64,000 nt of DNA from contig NZ_CANLTR010000006.1 of the NCBI RefSeq assembly GCF_947494055.1, positions 62,001 to 126,000 of the forward strand, written 5' to 3'. Position 1 is the first letter of the stretch. Every line of letters begins with the position of its first letter. The notes under the pieces are model-generated. The model did not search any database. It was not told where the DNA came from and saw only the letters and a program-made list of their open reading frames with translations. The translations under genes and the position numbers were made by a program. This document shows, piece after piece, positions 27,525 to 35,553 of the stretch. Source of the DNA: an uncultured Jannaschia sp. (GTDB lineage Bacteria; Pseudomonadota; Alphaproteobacteria; Rhodobacterales; Rhodobacteraceae).

Positions 27525-27553
27525 GTTGAAAACGACCGACCCTTGCAGGTCGG
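27525..27553 (-). terminator. Terminator-like hairpin between rplW and rplB
   Basis: On the minus strand CCGACC-TGCAAG-GGTCGG is followed by TCGTTTTC, 13 nt after the rplW stop. The stem is short (6-7 bp), so an attenuator is more likely than a full terminator. The host gap of 109 nt is unusually long for this cluster. Confidence 0.45.
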
Positions 27554-27565
27554 CCGCAGTAGGGC

Positions 27566-27850
27566 TCAGAGCCCCGTCGTCACATCGATTGTGTTGCCTT
27601 CTTCGAGCGTCACATAGGCTTTCTTCACGTCCTTCCGGCGGCCCATTCGCCCCCGGAAGCGCTTCGACTTGCCCTTGGTGATCGCGGTGTTCACCGCGCG
27701 CACCTTCACACCGAACAATTCTTCCACCGCGGACTTGATTTGCGGCTTGTTCGCATCGATCGCCACTTCGAAGACAACCGCGTTGGCCTCGGAAGCCATG
27801 GTCGCCTTCTCAGTGATGATCGGCTTTCGGATCACGTCGTAGGTGTTCAT
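27566..27850 (-). CDS. rplW: 50S ribosomal protein L23
   Basis: A 94-residue L23 ([50 protein letters not shown]), docking site for trigger factor and SRP at the exit tunnel. Its ATG overlaps the rplD stop. Confidence 0.97.
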   Translation of the reverse strand: MNTYDVIRKPIITEKATMASEANAVVFEVAIDANKPQIKSAVEELFGVKVRAVNTAITKGKSKRFRGRMGRRKDVKKAYVTLEEGNTIDVTTGL

Positions 27851-28464
27851 TTCAGGCGAGCCTCCAGAGCCTCGACACCCGCCTTCGTGAGCACGAGCGT
27901 GTCACGCTTGAGGATGTCCATGACGTTCGCGCCGACCGAAGGCAGGACGTCGACATGGCCGAGATTCCGCGCGGCCTGCGCGAACTCGGTGTTGACCTCG
28001 GTTCCATCGATGATGAGCGCACGCTTCCAGCCGAGATTGGAGAGCTGCTTGGCGAGCGCGCCGGTCTTGCCCTCCGCACGAAGCTCGTCGAGCACGACGA
28101 GTTTGCCGGACTGTGCCTTCGACGACAACGCGTGCATCAGACCCAGTTTGCGGACCTTCTTCGTCAGCTCGTGGGCATGGCTGCGCGGGGTCGGCCCCTT
28201 GTAGACGCCGCCCTTGCGGAAGATCGGCGCCTTGCGGGAGCCGTGGCGCGCGCCGCCGGAGCCCTTCTGACGGACGATCTTCTTGGTCGAGTAGCTGACC
28301 TCGGAGCGCGTCTTGACCTTGTGCGTCCCCTGCTGCGCCTTGTTCCGCTGCCAACGGACGACGCGGTAGAGGATGTCCCGACGCGGCTCGAGCCCGAACA
28401 GGTCGTCGCTCAGCTCGACCGACCCGGCCGTGTCGCCGTCGAGGGTGATGACATCGAGTTTCAT
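27847..28464 (-). CDS. rplD: 50S ribosomal protein L4
   Basis: A 205-residue L4, part of the exit tunnel constriction. Visible is the tunnel loop region [31 protein letters not shown]. In E. coli L4 autoregulates the S10 operon; the required leader is not evident here. It overlaps rplC and rplW by ATGA at both ends. Confidence 0.97.
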   Translation of the reverse strand: MKLDVITLDGDTAGSVELSDDLFGLEPRRDILYRVVRWQRNKAQQGTHKVKTRSEVSYSTKKIVRQKGSGGARHGSRKAPIFRKGGVYKGPTPRSHAHELTKKVRKLGLMHALSSKAQSGKLVVLDELRAEGKTGALAKQLSNLGWKRALIIDGTEVNTEFAQAARNLGHVDVLPSVGANVMDILKRDTLVLTKAGVEALEARLK

Positions 28465-29333
28465 TCGTCACCTTCCTTCTTCTCGGGATCCGAATGATCC
28501 GTGTCGGCCTTGTCCTCGGCGATCTCCGCCTCGGCTTCCTTCAAAGCGGCTTCCTGCGCGGCGGCTTCCTCGGCCAGTCGCGCCTCCTCGGCGGCCTTCG
28601 CCTCCGCTTCCGCAGCAGCAGCGGCCTCCTCGGCGGCCTTCTGCGCCTCGCGGCGCGCGGACATAAGCGCGGCGGGAATGATGGCGCTTTCGGGGAACGG
28701 CTTCTTCACCGCATCCTTGATCGTCACCCAGCCGCCCTTGGAGCCGGGAACGGCGCCCTTGACCATGATCAGACCACGGTCGGTGTCGGTGCGGACAACC
28801 TGCAGGTTTTGCGTGGTCACACGGGCGGCGCCCATGTGGCCGGCCATCTTCTTGCCCTTGAACACCTTGCCGGGGTCCTGGCACTGGCCGGTGGAGCCAT
28901 GCGAGCGGTGGCTGATCGAGACGCCATGCGAGGCGCGCAAACCACCGAAATTATGCCGCTTCATCGCGCCGGCGAAGCCCTTGCCGATCGAGGTGCCCGA
29001 GACGTCGACGAACTGACCCTCGAAGTAATGATCGGCAATGATCTCCTCACCGACTTCGATCAGGGCGTCGTCGTCGACGCGGAACTCTACGATCTTCCGC
29101 TTGGGCTCGACATTGGCGGCCTTGAAGACACCGCGCATCGGCTGGCTCGTGCGCTTGACCTTCGCGGTCCCCGCGCCGAGCTGGACGGCCGTGTAGCCGT
29201 GCTTGTCGGCGGTACGCTGACCGACGACCTGCACGCCGTCGAGCTGCAGCACGGTGACGGGCACCTGCTTGCCGTCTTCCAGAAACAGGCGGGTCATGCC
29301 CACCTTCTTTGCGATCACTCCGGAACGCAGCAT
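28461..29333 (-). CDS. rplC: 50S ribosomal protein L3 with acidic C-terminal extension
   Basis: A 290-residue L3. Residues 1-221 form the normal protein ([17 protein letters not shown]...), including the HGSTGQ loop with Q150, the residue methylated by PrmB in E. coli. Residues about 222-290 form an extra tail rich in Ala and Glu (for example [20 protein letters not shown]), predicted helical and acidic, ending in Asp/Glu/Lys. Ordinary bacterial L3 is near 210 residues. The tail has no known role and is probably surface exposed. Confidence 0.96.
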   Translation of the reverse strand: MLRSGVIAKKVGMTRLFLEDGKQVPVTVLQLDGVQVVGQRTADKHGYTAVQLGAGTAKVKRTSQPMRGVFKAANVEPKRKIVEFRVDDDALIEVGEEIIADHYFEGQFVDVSGTSIGKGFAGAMKRHNFGGLRASHGVSISHRSHGSTGQCQDPGKVFKGKKMAGHMGAARVTTQNLQVVRTDTDRGLIMVKGAVPGSKGGWVTIKDAVKKPFPESAIIPAALMSARREAQKAAEEAAAAAEAEAKAAEEARLAEEAAAQEAALKEAEAEIAEDKADTDHSDPEKKEGDE

Positions 29334-29346
29334 AGACGTGCCCTCC

Positions 29347-29655
29347 TCAGACCTTAATCTCGACGTCGACGCCGGCCGCGAGGTCGAGCTTCATCAGCGC
29401 GTCCACGGTCTGCGGCGTCGGGTCGACGATATCGAGCATCCGCTTGTGCGTGCGGATCTCCCACTGGTCACGCGACTTCTTGTCGATGTGCGGACCGCGC
29501 AGGACGGTGAACTTCTCGATCTTGTTCGGAAGCGGGATCGGCCCGCGAACCTGGGCACCCGTGCGCTTGGCGGTATTTACGATTTCCTGCGTGCTGGCGT
29601 CGAGCACGCGGTAATCGAACGCCTTGAGCCGGATACGGATATTCTGGCTTTTCAT
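29347..29655 (-). CDS. rpsJ: 30S ribosomal protein S10
   Basis: A 102-residue S10 ([45 protein letters not shown]...), also NusE in antitermination complexes. It is first in the cluster; the usual upstream rpsL-rpsG-fusA-tuf genes are absent from this window, and an accessory gene set lies beyond it. Confidence 0.98.
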   Translation of the reverse strand: MKSQNIRIRLKAFDYRVLDASTQEIVNTAKRTGAQVRGPIPLPNKIEKFTVLRGPHIDKKSRDQWEIRTHKRMLDIVDPTPQTVDALMKLDLAAGVDVEIKV

Positions 29656-29794
29656 GTCGTTCGTCCGAATGACGGCCAGGCGCCCGCCCGGGCACCCTGG
29701 CTGTTCAAGTCGAGAGGAGGAGAACGGCTCATCCGGCCCCCTCGTCGGACCTGACGGAAGCGGGGCCGCAATCGCGACCCCGTCCGGATGGGGG

Positions 29795-29823
29795 CCTCTA
29801 GACCGAGTCGCTCAAGGTGGCAA
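29795..29823 (-). promoter_or_regulatory. rpsJ: Candidate S10-operon promoter
   Basis: On the minus strand TTGCCA is followed after 17 nt by TAGAGG, about 140 nt upstream of the rpsJ start. The -35 matches five of six positions, the -10 three. The rest of the 29656-29890 stretch is a GC-rich leader with no open reading frame I trust. Confidence 0.4.
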
Positions 29824-29892
29824 CCCCGGATCATGGCTTTTTCCCGTGACCAGTGAAGTCGGCGGAGCATACCTAACTGGGCGGTCGGAACG

Positions 29893-30323
29893 ACAATGAG
29901 GAGCGCACCAAAGAAACTCTGCGCGGCTACCGCGCCGATGCGGTCCTGATCCGCGAACCCGAGAAGGAGATGCTCGTGCGGGCCAATACCGGTGTGATCT
30001 GGTTTCAGGTCCACTTGTCGGGCACGCCGGTCCATGTCCGGGAGATGGGCGCCGGGGCGAATGCCATCGACGCGGCTTATCGGGTCGTGGGCGCGCTCAG
30101 GCAGATGGAGGCGGTCTGGAACGCGGTCCGGGCCGACCACCCCCATTTCGTCGGAGAGGATCAATTAATCAAGCTGAACCTTAGCCGGATCGAGGGCGGA
30201 GACTGAGCATCATCGGTGCCCTTCTGGTGTCGCCTCGATTGCCGCGTGTCGATCTATCCCAGAGGCCAGGCCGCCCGAGCAGCGCGCGAGATCAAGGATC
30301 GCGTCGCTGCCTTCGCGGACATT
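29893..30323 (+). pseudogene. M20 deacylase/peptidase fragment (ArgE/DapE-like)
   Basis: A remnant of an M20-family deacylase. The readable stretch starts near LRGYRADAVLIREPE and continues ANTGVIWFQVHLSGTPVHVREMGAGANAIDAAYRVVGAL, the dimerisation domain of that family, up to LSRIEGGD. There TGA (30204-30206) replaces the tryptophan codon expected in RIEGGDW, after which the frame goes on for about 38 codons (ASSVPFWCRLDCRVSIYP...). Both the N-terminal catalytic part and the C-terminal part are missing. It ends at an abrupt junction with livG. Confidence 0.8.
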
Positions 30324-30801
30324 CCAGATCACCCAGCCCTTCAGCGGCCTGAGCGTGATCGAGAATGTCGCGGTCGCGATCGTTTCGCGCGGTGCTTCCA
30401 TGGGAGCTGCTCGTCGCGATGCCGCCGAATACGTGGACTTTGTGGGCCTCGGGGCAAAAGCCACATCTCCTGCGCGGACGCTTAGCACGGGACAGCGCAA
30501 GCGGCTGGAACTCGCGCGTGCGCTGGCGACACGACCCCGACTTCTATTGCTCGACGAGGTGACAGGCGGCGTCGATCAACCCAGCGTACCGGAACTCCTC
30601 GACCTGATCCGCCGGCTTCGTGTCGAGCGGGGCATCACGGTGCTCGTCATCGAGCACAAGATGGACGTGCTGCACGGGCTGGCCGACGACGCGGTCTTCC
30701 TCGACCGAGGACGTGTCGTCACGTCCGGCAGCATGGCCGACATCGCGGCGCATGGCGAGGTGCGTCGTATCTATCTCGGGGATGCCGATGCTGCGGCTTG
30801 A
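30324..30801 (+). pseudogene. livG: livG remnant without Walker A
   Basis: The 3' two thirds of a branched-chain amino acid ABC ATPase (LivG). It begins abruptly at RTFQITQPFSGLSVIENV, the usual Q-loop region, directly after the M20 remnant, so the Walker A part has been deleted. Still present are the signature LSTGQRKRLELARALA, Walker B RLLLLDEV and H-loop IEHKMD. A GTG or ATG-like start near 30355 could make a headless protein but it could not bind ATP normally. It overlaps livF by 20 nt. Confidence 0.85.
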
Positions 30802-31507
30802 GGGGATCGACGTCCATTACGGCGCCACGCAGGTGCTCTGGTCGGTCGACATGCGTGTGGCCGAAGGCGAAATCGTTGCGATCATGGGGCCGAACGGATC
30901 GGGCAAGAGTACCGTGCTGAAGGCGGCGATGGGCCTGAAGGCCCCGTCGGGCGGCCGTGTGTTGCTCGACGGACGCGAAATGCAGGACGCCTCCGCGACG
31001 GAGCGCCCGCGTCACGGAATGGCGATCGTGCTGGAGCGACGGCGACTCTTCCCTCGCATGAGTGTGCACGAGAACATCGTGCTGGGCGCCTATGCCCGTC
31101 CTGCGCGCGAGACGAAGGGGTCTCTCGAATGGGTGCTTGGCCTGCTGCCCGACCTACGGGAGCATCTGGACGCGACCGCCGGCAAGCTGTCGGGCGGGCA
31201 GCAGCAGATGGTCGCGATCGCGCGCGGTCTGATGGCGCGGCCACGGGTCCTCCTGATGGACGAGCCGTTCCTCGGCTTGTCGCCTGCAATGGTCAAAACC
31301 GTCAGCGCGATCATGCGCACGATCAATGGCGAGGGCGTCGCCATCCTTTTCAACGAGCAGGACGCGAAGCTGTCCTTTGCACTATCCCATCGCGGCTACC
31401 TGCTGGAGAGCGGTCGCGTGATCCTCAGCGGGTCCGGCCAGGAGATGCTCGACCATCCCGAAGTGAAGCGTGTCTATCTCGGCGTGCGTGAGGAGGCCGC
31501 CCGATGA
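30782..31507 (+). CDS. livF: Branched-chain amino acid-type ABC ATPase LivF
   Basis: A 241-residue LivF ATPase. Walker A is GPNGSGKST, signature LSGGQQQMVAIARGL, Walker B VLLMDEPFLGLSP, and the switch histidine position reads LFNEQDA, where Q is common in LivF. The first ATG is 30782 and another lies at 30788. It needs a LivG partner; the neighbour copy is broken, so it must use a LivG from elsewhere, work as a homodimer, or be non-functional. Its stop overlaps the livH ATG. Confidence 0.9.
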   Translation: MPMLRLEGIDVHYGATQVLWSVDMRVAEGEIVAIMGPNGSGKSTVLKAAMGLKAPSGGRVLLDGREMQDASATERPRHGMAIVLERRRLFPRMSVHENIVLGAYARPARETKGSLEWVLGLLPDLREHLDATAGKLSGGQQQMVAIARGLMARPRVLLMDEPFLGLSPAMVKTVSAIMRTINGEGVAILFNEQDAKLSFALSHRGYLLESGRVILSGSGQEMLDHPEVKRVYLGVREEAAR

Positions 31508-32379
31508 CCGCGCCCCTGTTTCTCGAAATGGCTATCAATGGGCTCATCTCCGGCTCGATCTATGCCCTTGTGGGCTCCGGCATCGCCCTGGTCTACGGCA
31601 CGACGCGGGTGCTGAACTTTGCGCATGGCGAACTTCTGATGATCGCCGGCTATTTGGTCCTGTTTTTCGCAGTGACGCTGGGATGGAACGTGCTGCTCGC
31701 CTCCGTGGTCACGCTCGCGCTCGTCGGCAGCATTGGCGCCGCGATCCAGCGCATCACCATCGCCCCGCTTCTTGCCCGCGAGGACTGGGCGTTCCGCGTC
31801 ATCGCCGCGACGATCGGCCTGTCGATCTTCCTGCAAAGCGGTGCGCAGATCGTCTGGGGCGAGCAGTTCCGCACCCTGCCCTACTTCTTCGACGGCGTGG
31901 TCAGCCTCGGCGGGCTTCGGATGCCGGTCCAGCGGCTGTCGATTCTCGTGATCGCACTGCTGCTGATGGGCCTCTGCGCGCTTGTCCTGTACCGCACGAG
32001 CCTTGGCCGGATCGTCCGCGCCACGGCACAGGACGCCGAGGCCGCGCTTGCCGTCGGAATCCCCGCTGGGCTGGTGCATACGAGCGTCTTCGCCATTTCC
32101 GCCGTGCTGGCCGGGGCCGGGGCGATCCTGCTTTCGCCAATCCTGACGGTGAACCCCTGGATGGGGGTGTCATTCCTCTTGAAGGGCTTTGCGGTGGTGA
32201 TCCTGGGCGGGCTGGGCTCCTTCGGAGGAGCCGTCGCCGCTGGCTTCCTCCTTGGCCTGATCGAAGCGGCGAGCGTGATGGTCTTGCCAACGGAATGGCG
32301 CGATGTCGTGGCTTTCACCTTCCTGATTGCAGTGATCTGGGTACGGCCCAACGGGCTCTTTGCCGGACGGGAGGCCTGA
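31504..32379 (+). CDS. livH: Branched-chain amino acid-type ABC permease LivH
   Basis: A 291-residue permease with eight or so hydrophobic helices. The start ...LEMAINGLISGSIYALVGSGIALVYGTTRVLNFAHGE is diagnostic for LivH, and the ATPase contact region shows TAQDAEAALAVGIP and VSFLLKGFAVVILGGLGSFGGA. It lies within a compact livF-livH-livM block with overlaps of a few nt. Confidence 0.93.
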   Translation: MTAPLFLEMAINGLISGSIYALVGSGIALVYGTTRVLNFAHGELLMIAGYLVLFFAVTLGWNVLLASVVTLALVGSIGAAIQRITIAPLLAREDWAFRVIAATIGLSIFLQSGAQIVWGEQFRTLPYFFDGVVSLGGLRMPVQRLSILVIALLLMGLCALVLYRTSLGRIVRATAQDAEAALAVGIPAGLVHTSVFAISAVLAGAGAILLSPILTVNPWMGVSFLLKGFAVVILGGLGSFGGAVAAGFLLGLIEAASVMVLPTEWRDVVAFTFLIAVIWVRPNGLFAGREA

Positions 32380-32382
32380 GGC

Positions 32383-33390
32383 ATGACGGAGATCCTCGGC
32401 CGCCGCCCTGCCCTGTCGTTTCTGATCTGCGTCGGACTCTTTCTCCTGACGCTTGTCCTGCCACTCAATGACTACGTCCTGCACATCCTGACGCTGAGCC
32501 TGATCTTCGCCATCTTCGCCTCGGGCTGGAACCTGACCCTCGGAATCCTCGGTCTGAAGACGCTGGGGCACCATGCCTTTTTCGCCATCGGCGCCTACCT
32601 CTCTGCGATTGCGGCCTTCTACGGCGGCGTTAGCCCCTGGCTGACGATCTGGGTGGGCGCGGTGCTCGCAGCGCTTGCGGGCCTCCTCATCGGTTTGCCC
32701 ATCCTGCGAATCCGCTCGATGCCGCATGTGGCGATCGTCACGCTGGCCTTCGCCGAGATCGTTCGCCTTATCTTTTCCAACCTCAAGGACATCACCCGCG
32801 GAGAACTGGGGTTCTGGGGCATCCCGCCCTTCGATCCCGTCTCCTTCGGCGAAACCACGATCCGCTTCGGTCTGGGCAACGCTTGGGGGTCCTTCATCCT
32901 CGTGGGCCTCTTCTTCTTCGCCGTGCAGGGGGGCCTGCTTCTGCTGCTACGGTCCCGGCCCGGCCTCACCTTCGCTGCGATCCGGGATTCCGAGGCCGCG
33001 GCCGAAAGCCTTGGCATCAATTTCGGCGCCTGGAAGCTTGCGGCCTTCGCGCTGAGCGCGGGAATCGTGGGGCTGAGCGGGGCGATCTACGCCCATTACG
33101 TCATGATCCTCACGCCGACCTCCGTGGCGGGGCCGGAAATGCTGATTACGCTACTGGCCATCATCATCGTCGGCGGCGCGGGGCGGTTCTTCGGACCGCT
33201 CTACGGCGCGCTGCTGCTGACCGGGTCGCTCGAGCTTTTGCGCGAGTTCGGCGACTACCGGATGCTCCTCTACGGCGCGTTGGTGATCGGGTTCGTATTC
33301 GTGGCGCCGCAGGGCATCGCGGGTCTGAAGTTCGACCGGCTGCGCCGCCGCCGAGGGCACGGGACGAACGAAAGCTCGAGTTCCGCATGA
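32383..33390 (+). CDS. livM: Branched-chain amino acid-type ABC permease LivM
   Basis: A 335-residue permease. ILGLKTLGHHAFFAIGAYLSA and the coupling loop AIRDSEAAAESLGINFGAWKLAAFALSAGIVGLSGAIYAHY are typical LivM. It starts 3 nt after livH. The permease pair forms the membrane channel for the binding protein encoded next. Confidence 0.93.
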   Translation: MTEILGRRPALSFLICVGLFLLTLVLPLNDYVLHILTLSLIFAIFASGWNLTLGILGLKTLGHHAFFAIGAYLSAIAAFYGGVSPWLTIWVGAVLAALAGLLIGLPILRIRSMPHVAIVTLAFAEIVRLIFSNLKDITRGELGFWGIPPFDPVSFGETTIRFGLGNAWGSFILVGLFFFAVQGGLLLLLRSRPGLTFAAIRDSEAAAESLGINFGAWKLAAFALSAGIVGLSGAIYAHYVMILTPTSVAGPEMLITLLAIIIVGGAGRFFGPLYGALLLTGSLELLREFGDYRMLLYGALVIGFVFVAPQGIAGLKFDRLRRRRGHGTNESSSSA

Positions 33391-33439
33391 TGGCGAAGGA
33401 AACCGAGACGACAATCTTGCAACGAAGGAGGTGAAGGAC

Positions 33440-34669
33440 ATGGCGACTTATACAAAGGGCCCTGTAGCGGCGCGGCGCATACTCGCTCTGATGCTGCTTG
33501 CCGGAACGGCAGGCACGGCTCAGGCCCAAGACGTCAGCATCGGGGTGATCGGACCGATGACGGGCCCAGCGGCGAATACCGGCACCGCCCATCGCGAGGG
33601 GATGGAGCTTGCGGTCAAGGAGTGGAACGAGGGGGCCGGCGACTATGTCTCCGACGAACCGCCGCAGGTCGAGCTCGTGGTCGAGGATTCCAACTCCAAA
33701 CCCGAAGTGGCCATCGGGGCGGCGCAAAGGCTGATGACCCGCAGCGATGTCGACATGATCATCGGCGACACGCTGCACAGTCATGTGACGCTCGCCCTGA
33801 TGGAGATGGCGCCGCAATACGGCGTGCCGATCCTGAGCGCCGAGCCCGTTTCCTCGGCTATCGCCGACAAGGTCCTCTCCGACCCCGAGCGCTACGCGCT
33901 CTATTACAAGGGCAACTACAACAGCGATGGGTACGGTAAGGCTGTGCATGGCTTCTACAGCTGGGCCTTCGAGAACGACGTCGTGCCGGAAGGTGACAAG
34001 ACGATCGCCTTCGTGGTCGAGGATACCGATTACGGCATCGCCAATGCCGAGAAGATCGGCGAACTGTTCGAGGCGGATGGATGGACGGTCGCGGCGACGG
34101 AGACGACGCCGACCGGCACGACCGACTTCTACCCGCAGCTCTCCAAGCTGCGCGGGCTCGATCCGGACATCCTGGTCTCCGTGTTCACATTGGCCAATTC
34201 CGGCATCTCCTTCGTGCGTCAGCTTGACGAGCAGGCGCTTGAGGCGTCGCATATGGCGATTTTCTATCCCACCCGTCCTGAATTCATGGAGCAGGCCCCG
34301 GATATCGCGGACGGCATGTTCTGGGCAGCGTTGCAATTCAGCCCGGAGATCACGCCCGAGCACCAGGCGTTCAACGACAGGATCGAGGCGGAGTTCGGCG
34401 TGTCGGCCAATTACAGTCACGCACATGCCTATTGCACGATGGTGGTCGCACTGCGGGCCATCGACGCGGCCGGCGGCACCGATGCGGATGCCATCGCAAG
34501 CGAGATTGGCGGCACGGATTACGACTGCCTCGTGGGCAAGTACGCCTTCGGCGAGGATAACACGGTCCAGTCCGGCCCCGACTTCATTCCGGTGCCCGTG
34601 GCCCAGGTCCAGGGCGACGCGAGTCAGATCATCTGGCCCGAGAACGTCGCCACGGCAGAGCCGCAATAG
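33440..34669 (+). CDS. Periplasmic binding protein of the liv transporter
   Basis: A 409-residue binding protein of the type-1 periplasmic fold (Leu/Ile/Val and amide-binding family). Signal peptide residues 1-29 end in AQA; the mature N terminus QDVSIGVIGPMTGPAANTGTAHREGMELAVKEWNEGAG is typical. I chose ATG 33440 since AAGGAGGTG lies 8 nt upstream; GTG 33431 lies inside that Shine-Dalgarno. Substrate cannot be told from sequence and need not be an amino acid. A GC-rich palindrome (CCGGCGGGCG / CGCCCGCCGG) lies just after the stop. Confidence 0.9.
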   Translation: MATYTKGPVAARRILALMLLAGTAGTAQAQDVSIGVIGPMTGPAANTGTAHREGMELAVKEWNEGAGDYVSDEPPQVELVVEDSNSKPEVAIGAAQRLMTRSDVDMIIGDTLHSHVTLALMEMAPQYGVPILSAEPVSSAIADKVLSDPERYALYYKGNYNSDGYGKAVHGFYSWAFENDVVPEGDKTIAFVVEDTDYGIANAEKIGELFEADGWTVAATETTPTGTTDFYPQLSKLRGLDPDILVSVFTLANSGISFVRQLDEQALEASHMAIFYPTRPEFMEQAPDIADGMFWAALQFSPEITPEHQAFNDRIEAEFGVSANYSHAHAYCTMVVALRAIDAAGGTDADAIASEIGGTDYDCLVGKYAFGEDNTVQSGPDFIPVPVAQVQGDASQIIWPENVATAEPQ

Positions 34670-34730
34670 CCAATTGGCGCATTCTCCGGCGGGCGCCCGC
34701 CCGCCGGGGGCATCGCTCGGGAGATCTTCG

Positions 34731-35537
34731 ATGACGGGGCGTTCAGGCAGACACGGGCAGACGACGCAGGCCCCGCCGCGCCCGGCCCGGCCGCCCAAAC
34801 GATCCGCCGTCGTGGCCGGACAGATACGCGCCTCGATCATCATGCAGCGCCTTCGGCCCGGGGATGCGCTTCCGATCGAGCGGGACATGATCGCGGCCTA
34901 TGGCGTCAGCCGGGCGACGATCCGCGAGGCGCTCCGCGAACTCGAAGTGCAGGGCCTGATCCAGCTCCGCACAGGCCCGAAGGGCGGCCCGGTCGTCGCG
35001 GCCAGCGGCGCGCGGGAAGCGATCCAATCAATCCGCAACTTCTGCTACTTCGAGGTTGCGACCATTCAGAATATCTACGAGCTGCGCAGCATGATCGAGG
35101 TGCAGGCTGTCCGGTCCGTGATCGGGCATGTCGACGCCGCGACCTTCAGCCAGCTCGAGGCCCTCATCGAAATTTCGTCCCGTCCCGCCAGCGACGGGGA
35201 CGGACGGCGCCAGCAGCGTGAAGCCGAGTTCGCGTTCCATACGGTACTCGCCTCCGCCTCACCCAATCCCCTCCTGTCGCTGATGGTCGAGGTCCTGACG
35301 GGATTGCTCGTTTCGGCGACCGCTCGCGAAAGTGCGGATCACGAACTGCATGGCGCCTGGTCCGAGGAGAATTGCGGCTTTCACGGCCGGATCGTCGAAG
35401 CCCTCCGAAACGGAGACGGGGATCAGGCCGCGGCCCTGATGCGCAAGCACATGGACAGCGCCCATGAGCACCTTCGACTTATCTACGGCAATCTCACGCT
35501 GGAGGACATCGCGCTCAACCCGCGCGATCGCCCCTGA
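34731..35537 (+). CDS. GntR-family regulator (FadR/FCD type)
   Basis: A 268-residue regulator. The N-terminal winged HTH reads LRPGDALPIERDMIAAYGVSRATIREALRELEVQGLIQLRTGPKGGPVV, and the C-terminal all-helical FCD domain (about 100-250) binds a small effector, often through metal-bound histidines (EFAFHTVLA, HGRIVEAL, MRKHMDSAHEHL). A Lys/Arg/Pro-rich stretch of 25 residues precedes the HTH. It stands between the liv transporter and the molybdoenzyme gene and probably controls both; the effector is unknown. Confidence 0.88.
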   Translation: MTGRSGRHGQTTQAPPRPARPPKRSAVVAGQIRASIIMQRLRPGDALPIERDMIAAYGVSRATIREALRELEVQGLIQLRTGPKGGPVVAASGAREAIQSIRNFCYFEVATIQNIYELRSMIEVQAVRSVIGHVDAATFSQLEALIEISSRPASDGDGRRQQREAEFAFHTVLASASPNPLLSLMVEVLTGLLVSATARESADHELHGAWSEENCGFHGRIVEALRNGDGDQAAALMRKHMDSAHEHLRLIYGNLTLEDIALNPRDRP

Positions 35538-35553
35538 CACCGAAAGGACGGAC

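Noticed and set aside
30355-30801. A short livG starting at 30355 as an intact gene
   Set aside because: It lacks Walker A and starts in the middle of the domain; treated as a remnant.
33164-34888. 574-codon minus-strand frame under the liv binding protein
   Set aside because: Opposes a binding protein with signal peptide and Shine-Dalgarno; low-complexity text.
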